Shown one piece after another: positions 1 to 8,547 of a stretch of DNA of 64,000 bases (the stretch's first letter is position 1; every line of letters starts with the position of its first letter). The stretch covers positions 62,001 through 126,000 of the forward strand of contig JAJRRB010000025.1 in the NCBI GenBank assembly GCA_024279915.1, in the 5' to 3' direction. Position numbers and translations under genes: made by a program. The notes under the pieces were generated by a model, which did no database searches, was not told the DNA's origin, and saw only the letters and a list, made by a program, of their open reading frames with translations. This DNA is from Deltaproteobacteria bacterium. GTDB lineage: Bacteria; Desulfobacterota; Desulfuromonadia; Desulfuromonadales; BM103.

Positions 1-1
1 C

Positions 2-832
2 ATCGCCATTTTCGGCGGCGGCGACGTCAAGTTCGACGACAATTACAGTAGCGGAGACTGGATTATCGGCGGCGAGATCTCATCGTACCGGTCGGTCAAA
101 AATCTCTCGGCCAGCTTCTCTTACCTGCAGAAGTGGGAAGATGACGAACTCGGCTACGAGCTGCTGGGTCTTGACCTCGACTACAACCTGCCCAACCTGA
201 TGCGCTTCTACAGTGAAACCCAGTACAGCTGGTTGACCGAAGAAGTCACTTACTTCATTCTCGGTAGCAAGTATTATCGAGATCCCAAGTGGTCGTTGCG
301 CGCCGAGTACCTCTATTCCCTGCCGGTCTTCTCCTCGATGTCGATCTATTCGGTCTTTGTTGTCGATGAATATCAGGAGGCGCTGCTAGAGTTTAATTAC
401 CTCATCCGCCCTGGCCTGAACGCCTTCGGCCGGTTCACCCATGAATTTTACCAGAATGTCGACGACGCGAATGTCTTAGAGGTCGGCATCGAGATGCTGC
501 GCACCGAGAAGTTCTCCGGCTACCTGACAGGCACCTACCGTAAGGATGATGACGGTCAGGATCTCACGGGAGCCAAAGCCTACGTCGCCTATCTGTTCCA
601 TCCCAAGCTTGAAGCCGGGGTCGGAGCCAATGTCGACGTACTCGAGCGGCAGGTCGGTTTCCTCGACGATCAGTACGACGACGGTGATGACACCACCAGC
701 CAGCGCTACTGGGTTGACGCGACCGTCTTCCTGACGAAAAGCATCAATCTTCAGGGCAAGGTCGAAGCAGTCAAGAGCGACCTGTGGGACAAGTACTTTC
801 GGGGCCGTTTGCGCCTGAATTATCTCTTTTGA
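2..832 (+). CDS. Outer-membrane beta-barrel protein, C-terminal part (porin of a porin-cytochrome conduit)
   Basis: The frame is open from the first bases of the window, so the gene starts upstream; the ORF-track ATG at 200 is internal. The visible ~276 residues alternate hydrophobic and polar positions with many Tyr, Trp and Asp, as in amphipathic beta-strands, and end in ...LRLNYLF with a terminal Phe, the usual C-terminal signature of outer-membrane barrels. It is followed after 16 nt by a decaheme cytochrome and then a surface lipoprotein cytochrome, which is the order expected for a porin-cytochrome electron conduit. The barrel nature is inferred from composition and context. The exact porin family cannot be named from this fragment. 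Confidence 0.6.
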   Translation: MAIFGGGDVKFDDNYSSGDWIIGGEISSYRSVKNLSASFSYLQKWEDDELGYELLGLDLDYNLPNLMRFYSETQYSWLTEEVTYFILGSKYYRDPKWSLRAEYLYSLPVFSSMSIYSVFVVDEYQEALLEFNYLIRPGLNAFGRFTHEFYQNVDDANVLEVGIEMLRTEKFSGYLTGTYRKDDDGQDLTGAKAYVAYLFHPKLEAGVGANVDVLERQVGFLDDQYDDGDDTTSQRYWVDATVFLTKSINLQGKVEAVKSDLWDKYFRGRLRLNYLF

Positions 833-848
833 GTAAAGGAGCAAGCAT

Positions 849-1670
849 ATGGTTCGCACCTTGTTGACACTTTGTATGATCCTGGCCACCAGTTCCTTGG
901 CTCTGGCCATCACCTTCAATCATGCCGAACATGACGGCTACGTTAAGGATTCTCCTTGCGCCACCTGTCATGTGGAGGATGCACAGAGCATCGTACCCGA
1001 CAGAAAAGTTTGCCAGGAATGCCACGACGACGACTTTGCAGCAGACGTCGACTACCCGAGCCTGACCACTCATAGGCCGCTCTGGGCCTTCCAGCACCGG
1101 GCTGACGCCAAGGGGCAGGCGATCAACTGCTCGCAGTGCCACGACCAGAACTACTGCCTCGAATGTCACATTGACGGACGGGCCGACGAAATGAACGAAC
1201 TTGGCAACAATCTGGCCAACGTGCATCGCAGCGACTTCCAGATCAGCCATCCGATCGCCGCCCGCACTGATCCGCAGCTCTGCAGCAGCTGTCATGAAAA
1301 CCGCTTCTGTGTTGATTGCCATGACAACTTCAATCGCAACGACCTCGCTTTTGATTCACATCGACGCAGCTGGAGCGATCTGAAGATCAGCCCATCGGGG
1401 CCGGAGCACCGCTTTTACGACGACAGTCAATGCCAGACCTGCCATCCCAACTCGGTGCTTCCCTCGCACGACTGGAGCGGCAGCCATGCGCGTGAAGCAC
1501 GCAAAAACCTGGCGACCTGCCAGGCCTGTCATCCCAAGGGGGATGTCTGTTTGACCTGCCACAGTGCCCGTTCCGGACTGGGTGTTAATCCCCATCCCAA
1601 GGATTGGGGTGATTTCAAGGGACGTTTGGATCGTGCCAGCGACGGTAAGACCTGTCGTCGGTGTCATTAG
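849..1670 (+). CDS. Periplasmic decaheme c-type cytochrome
   Basis: This 273-aa protein has a hydrophobic Sec-type signal at residues 1-20 (ending LALA) and ten CXXCH motifs: CATCH, CQECH, CSQCH, CLECH, CSSCH, CVDCH, CQTCH, CQACH, CLTCH and CRRCH, the last ending the protein. The density of about one heme per 27 residues and the many extra His fit a bis-His multiheme electron carrier. A good AAAGGAG site precedes the ATG. It lies between the barrel gene and the lipoprotein cytochrome gene, so it is likely the inner, periplasm-facing heme wire of an outer-membrane conduit. Heme count is read directly; the conduit role is inferred from gene order. Confidence 0.85.
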   Translation: MVRTLLTLCMILATSSLALAITFNHAEHDGYVKDSPCATCHVEDAQSIVPDRKVCQECHDDDFAADVDYPSLTTHRPLWAFQHRADAKGQAINCSQCHDQNYCLECHIDGRADEMNELGNNLANVHRSDFQISHPIAARTDPQLCSSCHENRFCVDCHDNFNRNDLAFDSHRRSWSDLKISPSGPEHRFYDDSQCQTCHPNSVLPSHDWSGSHAREARKNLATCQACHPKGDVCLTCHSARSGLGVNPHPKDWGDFKGRLDRASDGKTCRRCH

Positions 1671-1707
1671 TCTAGTTTCTGCAATCTAACGGGTTCAGGA
1701 GGAACTT

Positions 1708-4482
1708 ATGTCAAAAAAACTGATCGCATACTTAGCGGTAACATTGATGGTCGCGCTCCTCTGGAGTTGCGGCAGCAACCGCGATTCCGGAGGCGACGGC
1801 AGCTCCGTGGAGACTCCCTCCGATGTCATCGCAGCAGCCTCATTTGTTGGTTCGACCAAGTGTCTTTCCTGTCACGGGGACAAGGCTAGCTGGGGCCACA
1901 CTCTGCACAAGGCGGTGCTCAGGGCGCCGGGTAAATTCTCCACGGCTCAAGCCAAGGCGGCACCATTCTACGCGCCGACGATCAATAACGGTTTGAACTT
2001 GTTGGCCTCCGGCACGACTGATGGAACCGGGGGGGGGAATACAGAAATATACTTTTCCCACGACGGTGCGGACTGGTCGGCCGATGATGCTCCCAATGCT
2101 GGTCTCGGGGTGGACAAATTCAGTGCCACTGTCAATGAGGATGCACCAGGGAGCAAGACCTACACTCTGGTTGTCACCAATGTCGCCGGCATATCTGCCA
2201 GCATGAGTTATCCGGTTATGCTGACCTATGGCGGCGAAAGAAACTACAAACAGCGCTATGTGGTCACCGGCATCGGCGCCAGCAAGCATATCTCGCCCAT
2301 CCAGTACAACGACAAGGGCCTCGCGGAGGACCCTTCGCTTGAGTGGGTTCCTTACCATGCCGAGCGTTGGTATGACCTGGTCGATAGCGAGCTGAGCGAG
2401 CCGGCCCCCAAAGATGCTTTCGACGGCAATTGTGCCGGTTGTCACTTCACCGGGTACCAACTGACCAAAAATATCGTGACCGGAGACGAGCTTGCCGATG
2501 CTGCTGATGATATCAATGGCGCCCTTGATTTCGACGGCGACGGCACTCTGGATGAAATCAACATCGGCTGCGAAGCCTGTCACGGTGCCGGCAGCGCCCA
2601 TGCTAACACCCAGAACCCGGCTTATATTGTCAACCCGGCCAATCTGGCCCCTGCCGAAGCCAACATGGTCTGCGGTCAGTGCCATATCCGCGGCAAGTCG
2701 ATCGACAAGTTCATGGAATTTGCCGAAGCAACCGAGGACAGCCCGGCACAATCGCCTTTCCCGGCCAAACTGGATGCTGACGGCGGGCTGATGAAATTCC
2801 GTCCTGGCCTTGATAACCTGGCCGACTTTTACAGTTACGACAGTGGCGACGGCAGCGGTGCCGGCGATTTTTCAAGTCAGTACTGGGGTGGTGAGCCATC
2901 TGGCGGAAGCTTCGAGACGTCCAAACAGCATCATCAACAGTATATCGACATCCTTCAGGGACCACATGCACCCGACAAATCCTATGATCCGACCTGTTTC
3001 AGCTGTCACGATTCTCACAACAATGCCAGCCCGGAGCGGCACCAGGTCGTGACCACTCTCGTGGAAGATGGCGTTCAGATCGTGACCAATGTCGATAATG
3101 ACACGCTGTGTCTGGCCTGTCATGCGACCCACGGTCCGTTTGCCGACATGACCCCTGAAGAAGTTGCAGCGATGGATCAAAACCTCTCATTCAACTCCAT
3201 TACTGGCAACGTCAAAGAAGTGGTGACCGCACATACCCAGCATTATTTTGATCCGCTCAACGAAGATGGCAGCGGTGGAACCAATCCTGAGGGCAACGGC
3301 TCCAGCCGTTGTACGGCATGCCATTTGCCGCTGACTGCCAAATCGGCTTTGAAGTATGATATCCATTCGCATACCTTCGAGGTGATTGAGCCGGCAGCGT
3401 CCCTGTCAACGGCTCCTGCTGCCGGTGTCAAGAATGGCTGCAACGACTGCCACACGACGGCGAGTGACACCGACCTGTTGGCCCTTCAGGACGCCTTTGA
3501 TGAGAAGTTCCCGGTCGATACGAGCGGCACACCGATTCCGGCGACCAACGTAATCTTCGACCAGTGGAACAGCTCCGGACATGCACATTACGAAGGCGAG
3601 CCATTCGCCCACTGGGATGATGATGGCTCCATTTCGACGTCCTGCGCCAAATGCCACAGCAAGGATGGGTTTATTGATTTTGCTGCAGACAATACCGTCG
3701 ATGCCGCCTCCAAATTGGGCACGGTCATCTCTTGCGGCGCCTGCCACACCAACGGCGAAACCCCAGATCTGTACGTGGACGCAGTTACCCGCTACGAGGA
3801 TGGTGAGGTGGCCCTGGTCAACGTAACCTTCCCCTCGGGGATTGACCAGAGCCTGGGAAACAACAGCAATATCTGCATGGCTTGCCACCAGGGTCGTTCC
3901 TGGAAAGGAACCGTTGACGCGGCTATGCCGGATCCTGACACCGGCCTCTACCGGTTTACCAATATTCACTATTTCGCCGCTGCCGCGACCTTCTTCGGCA
4001 CTGATGTTATGGGTGGCTATGAGTACGATGGCATGACCTACGCCGGCGAGATGGTCTTCCCTGGAGCTCACAATGGTGTTGGCTACACGACTTGTACCGG
4101 TTACCATATGGGAGGCGCTCAAGGTCCGGATAACCACACCTTCCTGCCCTTGGTGAGTGATTGTTCTGGTTGTCATGGTGTTGGCCCCGAGGGTGAGTTC
4201 AAGGATCTTGGCCTGGGAGTCAGCACAAACTACGATGAGATCCAGCAGTTGCAGGATCAATTGCTGGCAATTCTGGAGGCTCAGGGCGTAGTCCAACTGC
4301 CGGGATACCCGTATTTTGCCAACATCACCAGCAGGCCGCTCCTCAATGGTTGCTACAACTGGCAGGTTTCCGACAAAGAGCCATGTCGTTATATCCACAA
4401 CAGCGATTACATCCAGCAACTGTTGTACGATTCTATCGTAGATCTGGGCGGCACGCCGATCGTTACCGCTCCTGGTCGATAA
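1708..4482 (+). CDS. Large outer-membrane lipoprotein multiheme cytochrome (12 CXXCH)
   Basis: This 924-aa protein starts with a lipoprotein signal (hydrophobic stretch, then LLWSC with Cys21 as the predicted lipidated residue). Twelve CXXCH motifs are spread through it: CLSCH, CAGCH, CEACH, CGQCH, CFSCH, CLACH, CTACH, CNDCH, CAKCH, CGACH, CMACH and CSGCH. A thirteenth site reads CTGYH, one base away from CTGCH. Long heme-poor stretches separate the motifs, as in surface-exposed OmcB/OmcX-like cytochromes. AGGAGG precedes the ATG and the gene closes the operon before a terminator. It is likely the outer terminal of the conduit, passing electrons to extracellular acceptors such as metal oxides; the acceptor is not visible from sequence. 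The gene carries an uninterrupted run of nine G. Confidence 0.85.
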   Translation: MSKKLIAYLAVTLMVALLWSCGSNRDSGGDGSSVETPSDVIAAASFVGSTKCLSCHGDKASWGHTLHKAVLRAPGKFSTAQAKAAPFYAPTINNGLNLLASGTTDGTGGGNTEIYFSHDGADWSADDAPNAGLGVDKFSATVNEDAPGSKTYTLVVTNVAGISASMSYPVMLTYGGERNYKQRYVVTGIGASKHISPIQYNDKGLAEDPSLEWVPYHAERWYDLVDSELSEPAPKDAFDGNCAGCHFTGYQLTKNIVTGDELADAADDINGALDFDGDGTLDEINIGCEACHGAGSAHANTQNPAYIVNPANLAPAEANMVCGQCHIRGKSIDKFMEFAEATEDSPAQSPFPAKLDADGGLMKFRPGLDNLADFYSYDSGDGSGAGDFSSQYWGGEPSGGSFETSKQHHQQYIDILQGPHAPDKSYDPTCFSCHDSHNNASPERHQVVTTLVEDGVQIVTNVDNDTLCLACHATHGPFADMTPEEVAAMDQNLSFNSITGNVKEVVTAHTQHYFDPLNEDGSGGTNPEGNGSSRCTACHLPLTAKSALKYDIHSHTFEVIEPAASLSTAPAAGVKNGCNDCHTTASDTDLLALQDAFDEKFPVDTSGTPIPATNVIFDQWNSSGHAHYEGEPFAHWDDDGSISTSCAKCHSKDGFIDFAADNTVDAASKLGTVISCGACHTNGETPDLYVDAVTRYEDGEVALVNVTFPSGIDQSLGNNSNICMACHQGRSWKGTVDAAMPDPDTGLYRFTNIHYFAAAATFFGTDVMGGYEYDGMTYAGEMVFPGAHNGVGYTTCTGYHMGGAQGPDNHTFLPLVSDCSGCHGVGPEGEFKDLGLGVSTNYDEIQQLQDQLLAILEAQGVVQLPGYPYFANITSRPLLNGCYNWQVSDKEPCRYIHNSDYIQQLLYDSIVDLGGTPIVTAPGR
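2029..2037 (+). repeat. Homopolymeric G9 tract inside the surface cytochrome gene
   Basis: Nine consecutive G encode three glycines near residue 110 of the lipoprotein cytochrome. Tracts of this length are prone to slippage; a one-base change would truncate the protein before most hemes. It may be phase-variable or simply a sequencing risk. Confidence 0.7.
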
Positions 4483-4535
4483 GGTCATCCTGGGCGCCAA
4501 CTAAACTTGGTTGTTTTGGATACCTTGTAAAACCG

Positions 4536-4562
4536 AAAGGGTGGGCAATTTGCCCACCCTTT
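4536..4562 (+). terminator. Intrinsic terminator of the cytochrome operon
   Basis: A 12-bp perfect stem (AAAGGGTGGGCA / TGCCCACCCTTT) with a 3-nt loop lies 54 nt after the lipoprotein cytochrome stop. The 3' arm ends in TTT but the following tract is broken by CC, so termination may be partial. Confidence 0.75.
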
Positions 4563-4782
4563 CCTTATTGTTACACCAGCAGCCTGCCAACACCGAACGC
4601 CAAGAATGAGGAATCTATCAACCAAAAAGCATTACAACTTATCCATCTAGCTTCCTCATCTAGCTTGCCCTGCAGATTTCGGATGGTACAATTACGAGAC
4701 TCTCATAAAACGTAATAAACAAGTATGAACCCAGGCGATCCTCCTTCACTGTGGCGGGTTCATGGCTGCCGAGAAACCATGA

Positions 4783-5457
4783 CTGATTTATGCAGGAGGT
4801 GGCGGTGGAAGCGACGGATCGTCTACAGCATCCACAACGTCTACAACAGGGACGGTCAGTGTCTCACTCACTGACAACCAGAACCTCTACAACGCAGTTG
4901 TCCTGACGATCGTGGAAGTCGGCATTGTCGCCAGTAACACCGCAACAACCTATTTCAATTCCACGGAACTGGACAACCTGCCCTTAACAGTCAATATTCT
5001 GGACTTCCCCGGCGAAGCGACTCTACATCTCGCAGACATCGAAGTTGAGCTGCCGGCGAATGGCGACCCGGTCTGTTTCAAACAAATCCGCCTGATCCTT
5101 GCAGCAGAAGGTGACCCAGATTGTCCGGGATCGATCTGCAACTATGTCGTTGAAACAGGTGACCTCACCCAATATGAATTGAAGACTCCAAGCGGTCACC
5201 AATCAGGGGTCAAGATCCTGACTCCCAATGACTTTTGCATAGACGCCGACAATGATGCAGTTCAGGTCTCGATCGATTTTGACCCGGCTAGGGCCATTGT
5301 CCACAATGGTAGAAGAATAGTCACAATATTGTTTAAAAAAAGACAAAAATCAACCTCGTCTGAAAAGAGCGGGGTTGGTTTTTGTGTTCTCACCTGCCAG
5401 CACTGCGCATTTCGAAAAGCTTACCCAGAAAATCCAGAGTTACCCCTGTTGATGTAA
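4783..5457 (+). pseudogene. Decayed DUF4382-like lipoprotein gene
   Basis: The open frame begins right after a TGA at 4780-4782 and reads a Gly/Ser/Thr-rich linker (AGGGGGSDGSST), then TVSVSLTDNQ, the typical start of a mature DUF4382 domain, continuing through a beta-rich domain with four or more Cys. No signal peptide precedes it in any frame. TTATGC just upstream in another frame would give the expected Leu-Cys of a lipobox if one base were removed, so a frameshift plus loss of the signal region is likely. The 3' end runs through the terminator stem at 5344-5384, so the last ~40 codons are probably not original. The ORF-track start (GTG 4912) is internal to the domain. The 300 nt upstream hold only the cytochrome terminator and a small CATGG/CCATG hairpin. 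Confidence 0.55.
5344..5384. terminator. Bidirectional intrinsic terminator
   Basis: A 15-bp stem (CAAAAATCAACCTCG / CGGGGTTGGTTTTTG, two G-U pairs) has an 11-nt loop. On the minus strand it is followed by a long T run (complement of TTTAAAAAAAGA), so it mainly terminates the exeA-gspB operon. Confidence 0.75.
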
Positions 5458-6133
5458 TTTCAATGATCTGCAAATCGTCACTGACCCAATCGCCTTCATG
5501 CAACAGTAGGTTGTTAATCCGTACCATGCGGCGATCCGGAGCAGCGATATAGTAGTGCATGCTCATGGCCAGTCGGGGCATCTGATCTCGCAACTCCCGG
5601 GACAAACCGAGGTAGAGCGGCAGCTCTACAGGAGACGCTTTGAGAGGCGGCTGGTCACTGACGCGTGGTTTTGGTTGCTCGACAACAACGGTCGCAACCT
5701 GTTCATCACTTGTAAGTACACTTTCTGACGTAGAGACTTCAATCTGTTTTGATTTCGCTGCAGATGCGTTCTTCTCCACCGATGTTGTATTGACAGGTAC
5801 AGGCTCGACGACCGCAACTCGTGGTTCCGGCACACTTGCCACCGAAACGGGCCCGGTGGCGAATTCCACGGCCGCAGGTTGGCTGTGTGAGACAGGAGCT
5901 TCTGTCGTCGGGCTCACCGCAAGGGCCTTCTCCAGAGCGGGTTCTGTATGGTCATAAAACCACCAGCTACAGAGCAGCACCAGAGAGAGAACCACTGCTA
6001 CAATCCAGAAAGGACTTCGGCCTTGTTTTCGAGATGGAGTGGCCAGAGTCCGCTTGCGTACCTGTTGCGGCGATTGATGCTTCTGCTGTCGCTGCTGCTC
6101 CGATTTCTTAAGCGCATCGAGGATAAAAGACAT
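5390..6133 (-). CDS. gspB: GspB-type general secretion pathway protein
   Basis: This 247-aa protein opens with MSFILDALKKSEQQRQQ, the hallmark N-terminus of the GspB/ExeB family. One transmembrane helix follows at about residues 43-63 (FWIVAVVLSLVLLCSWW), then a variable Ser/Val/Glu-rich periplasmic linker and a conserved C-terminal domain at about residues 160-245 (LSRELRDQMPRLAMSMHYY). In type II secretion GspB works with the ATPase ExeA to place the secretin in the outer membrane. Its ATG overlaps the exeA stop codon (TGATG), indicating translational coupling. The other type II secretion genes are not in this window. Confidence 0.9.
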   Translation of the reverse strand: MSFILDALKKSEQQRQQKHQSPQQVRKRTLATPSRKQGRSPFWIVAVVLSLVLLCSWWFYDHTEPALEKALAVSPTTEAPVSHSQPAAVEFATGPVSVASVPEPRVAVVEPVPVNTTSVEKNASAAKSKQIEVSTSESVLTSDEQVATVVVEQPKPRVSDQPPLKASPVELPLYLGLSRELRDQMPRLAMSMHYYIAAPDRRMVRINNLLLHEGDWVSDDLQIIEITSTGVTLDFLGKLFEMRSAGR

Positions 6134-7779
6134 CAGCTGGCTCCTCGCTGTTGCAAACGCGGGCCATTCATATTGCGAGCGGTATTGAGATGAATCAAAC
6201 TCATTGTCCCCAAAACACCATCAGGTATCAGATTGTTACTGAACTGGAAATTCTTAAAAGCACCGAGGAGAGCTCCCTCCAAACGCATTTCGCTACCCGT
6301 CGCATGATAGAGACCTAACTCCTGAAGGATTTCAGCTAACCAGCCAACAGAATCCCCCGTCTCTCCCGGTTTCAAAAGTTCTTGTTGCAACGGCGGTCTC
6401 TGCCAAAGCAGCAGGTATTCGCCAAACCAGCGAGGACTAAATGCTGCCAGGCTCAGGTCATACTGTTTTGCGTCAGAGATGAAGCGCGCCCGATCGTCTT
6501 GCAGGTGGGTCAAAACCACATGAAACGGGGTTCCGTCATCGTCATAGAGCTTCAAGATGACGGGCCTGTTGATACTTCGCAACCTATCCAGGCTATCTTT
6601 GCGGAGCAGGCAACTGAGGTCGTTTTCAACAGCGTATGAGCAGAAATCAGCACGGTCAGCAGGGGGAATCTCCCATAACCCGACCAGATCGTCAAAGGCC
6701 CTTTCTATGCTCCGCGCTGTGGCAAAATCTGCTGGCCAGCTGTTGAGCAGAATCGAATCCGGGTTCCTCTCTAAGATTGCGGACTTCTGCGGTTTTCTTT
6801 CTAGTTTAACCGTTGTCTGCCCCTGTTCAGGACGGTCTCCAGGTTCAGTTGACGGATTGACAGTAGCGAATAAATCAGCTTTCCAGGACCAGAAGCCGAC
6901 GATAAGCAGTAACAAGACGACACAAACCAAGCCAGCAGCCAGCGTACCCTTGCTCTCTTCCTTCTGTACCTGATGGCTGCCGATCACCTCATGGGCAGCC
7001 TGACGAAGGATATGGTTATCGACTTGTGTATGTTCCAGAGCGTAAGCACCGAGCAAGGCACGGTCGCAGACCAGGTTGATCAGACGTGGAATGCCGCCAG
7101 TCAACTGCCACAGAGTTTTACTGAGAGTTTCAGGGAAGAGCGAGCTATTACATCCAGCGACCTGCAGGCGATGTTGCACATAAGGAATGATCTCTGTTGC
7201 ATCAAGTGCGCCCAAGTGACATCGGGCGGTGATCCGCTGCGAGAGCTGGCGCATCTCCTGCCGGTTGAGAATCTGCAACAGTTCAGGTTGACCGAGCAGC
7301 ACGATTTGCAGCAGCTTGTAGCGATTCGTCTCAAGGTTGGTCAGCAACCGCAACTGTTCGAGAACATCAACAGAAAGATTCTGTGCCTCATCAATAATCA
7401 ACACGGTTTTACAGCCACAGGCATTGGCTTCAAGCAGGTATGTGGTGAGCCGATCGATCAGTACTTTAATACTGCATTCTTCTGGTCTATCAATGTGGAG
7501 CTCGTCACAGATAGTCTCAAGTAGTTCGATAGCGCTGACTTTGGGATTGAGAACGAAGGCAATATCCACACCTTCAGGCAGCTTTTCGAGAAGACTGCGG
7601 CAGAGAGTCGTCTTGCCTGCACCGACTTCACCGGTCAGCAGGACAAAACCACCGGCGACATTAATTCCATATTGCAGGTGCGCCAAGGCCTCGCGGTGAT
7701 GCTCACTCATGTAGAGGTAGAGTGGGTCTGGCGCGATCGAGAAGGGATTCTCATTGAGCCCAAAATATGAAGTGTACAT
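6133..7779 (-). CDS. exeA: ExeA/GspA-like AAA ATPase with periplasmic peptidoglycan-binding domain
   Basis: This 548-aa protein starts with MYTSYFGLNENPFSIAPDP, typical of ExeA. An AAA ATPase domain spans roughly residues 20-270, with Walker A GEVGAGKTT and Walker B VLIIDEAQNL. One transmembrane helix lies at about residues 283-303 (GLVCVVLLLLIVGFWSW). A C39-peptidase-like region without an evident catalytic Cys follows, then a C-terminal peptidoglycan-binding repeat (GALLGAFKNFQFSNNLIPDG). The domain order matches the ATPase that remodels peptidoglycan to let the type II secretin assemble. It is the first gene of a two-gene operon with gspB. Confidence 0.9.
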   Translation of the reverse strand: MYTSYFGLNENPFSIAPDPLYLYMSEHHREALAHLQYGINVAGGFVLLTGEVGAGKTTLCRSLLEKLPEGVDIAFVLNPKVSAIELLETICDELHIDRPEECSIKVLIDRLTTYLLEANACGCKTVLIIDEAQNLSVDVLEQLRLLTNLETNRYKLLQIVLLGQPELLQILNRQEMRQLSQRITARCHLGALDATEIIPYVQHRLQVAGCNSSLFPETLSKTLWQLTGGIPRLINLVCDRALLGAYALEHTQVDNHILRQAAHEVIGSHQVQKEESKGTLAAGLVCVVLLLLIVGFWSWKADLFATVNPSTEPGDRPEQGQTTVKLERKPQKSAILERNPDSILLNSWPADFATARSIERAFDDLVGLWEIPPADRADFCSYAVENDLSCLLRKDSLDRLRSINRPVILKLYDDDGTPFHVVLTHLQDDRARFISDAKQYDLSLAAFSPRWFGEYLLLWQRPPLQQELLKPGETGDSVGWLAEILQELGLYHATGSEMRLEGALLGAFKNFQFSNNLIPDGVLGTMSLIHLNTARNMNGPRLQQRGAS

Positions 7780-7926
7780 GCTGATCCACGCAGGTTTAGA
7801 TGTGACCTGATTCAGGCGTTACTCGATGGATTGGCATTATAGAGGAATAGCGCGGAGTGCACCAGTACTCGTTTACGTGGCTTCGTTCAAGTTGGACTTA
7901 TGGGAGCCCGCGAGACGAATCGCTGT

Positions 7927-8334
7927 TCAGAGATCTCCAGTCAACTCCTGCAGTTTGAAAAGCTTGGGGTTGAGATCCTTGACGCAGACAACGATCTCTT
8001 GCAGCCCCACTTCATTGACACCGGTTTCCTCATCTTTGCCCTGGAACCAGTCATAGCCCTTCGGCAGTTCCGAGTAAGTGCCGTCACGTAACAGAGTGAC
8101 ATCGACCACTTCGTTAATCCGTCCAGTCGCTTCCCAAGGGTCCCGGTAATCATATTGTCTGGCGACGATATGCAACATCAGACCATTAGGGAACGCGCCC
8201 TTGACTTCAAAAGAGAATTCCCTCGGTGCGCCGTAGTTCTCGGTACGACCACCACGCGACATCACCCGCGCACCGGCAGCTTCCAGCATCTCTTTGACCG
8301 ACTCTTCGGTCATTGGTTTCGGTTGATCCGTCAT
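7927..8334 (-). CDS. Conserved hypothetical protein
   Basis: The best start is the ATG at 8334 (MTDQPKPMTEES), giving 135 aa. The track ORF extends into a palindromic repeat region and is too long. The protein is soluble, acidic and has no signal peptide or membrane segment. Short motifs such as RENYGAPREFSF-like and GYDWFQGKDEE are visible but I do not recognise a family. AGAGGA lies about 12 nt upstream. It is downstream of the MoxR/VWA pair on the same strand but separated by 214 nt containing inverted repeats, so it may have its own promoter. Confidence 0.6.
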   Translation of the reverse strand: MTDQPKPMTEESVKEMLEAAGARVMSRGGRTENYGAPREFSFEVKGAFPNGLMLHIVARQYDYRDPWEATGRINEVVDVTLLRDGTYSELPKGYDWFQGKDEETGVNEVGLQEIVVCVKDLNPKLFKLQELTGDL

Positions 8335-8389
8335 CTTGTTTCTAAATCCTCTGATGGGCGTGTTAATTGCCGCAATACCATTTGTCATG

Positions 8390-8480
8390 GTAGGGGCGAA
8401 GCAAGTTTCATCTGCTTCGCCCATTTTTGATCTCTGTGGCGACAAGGGCGAAGCAGGTAAATCGTTTGCTTAGCCCCTAC
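8390..8480. repeat. REP-like nested palindromic repeat
   Basis: GTAGGGGCGAAGCA at 8390-8403 is inverted at 8413-8422 (TGCTTCGCCC) and again at 8467-8480 (TGCTTAGCCCCTAC). A second direct GGGCGAAGCA lies at 8446-8455. It occupies the gap between the VWA gene and the hypothetical gene and resembles intergenic palindromic repeats. Confidence 0.7.
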
Positions 8481-8547
8481 AAACAATTTTCAATCCGCTG
8501 ACGGAGCTCCTGTTTGCCGCACCCCAGCACCTGCCTCTCACGGGATT

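Noticed and set aside
1840-2751. Long antisense ORF of 303 aa within the surface cytochrome gene
   Set aside because: It is a shadow of a strongly supported multiheme gene, with no ribosome site or recognisable domain.
3406-4500. Antisense ORF of 364 aa over the cytochrome 3' end
   Set aside because: It crosses the terminator side and mirrors the codon bias of the real gene; no domain is visible.
4720-4800. GEMM/c-di-GMP-type riboswitch upstream of the DUF4382 remnant
   Set aside because: Such switches are common before these genes, but the conserved pairing elements and GNRA-tetraloop pattern are not recognisable here.
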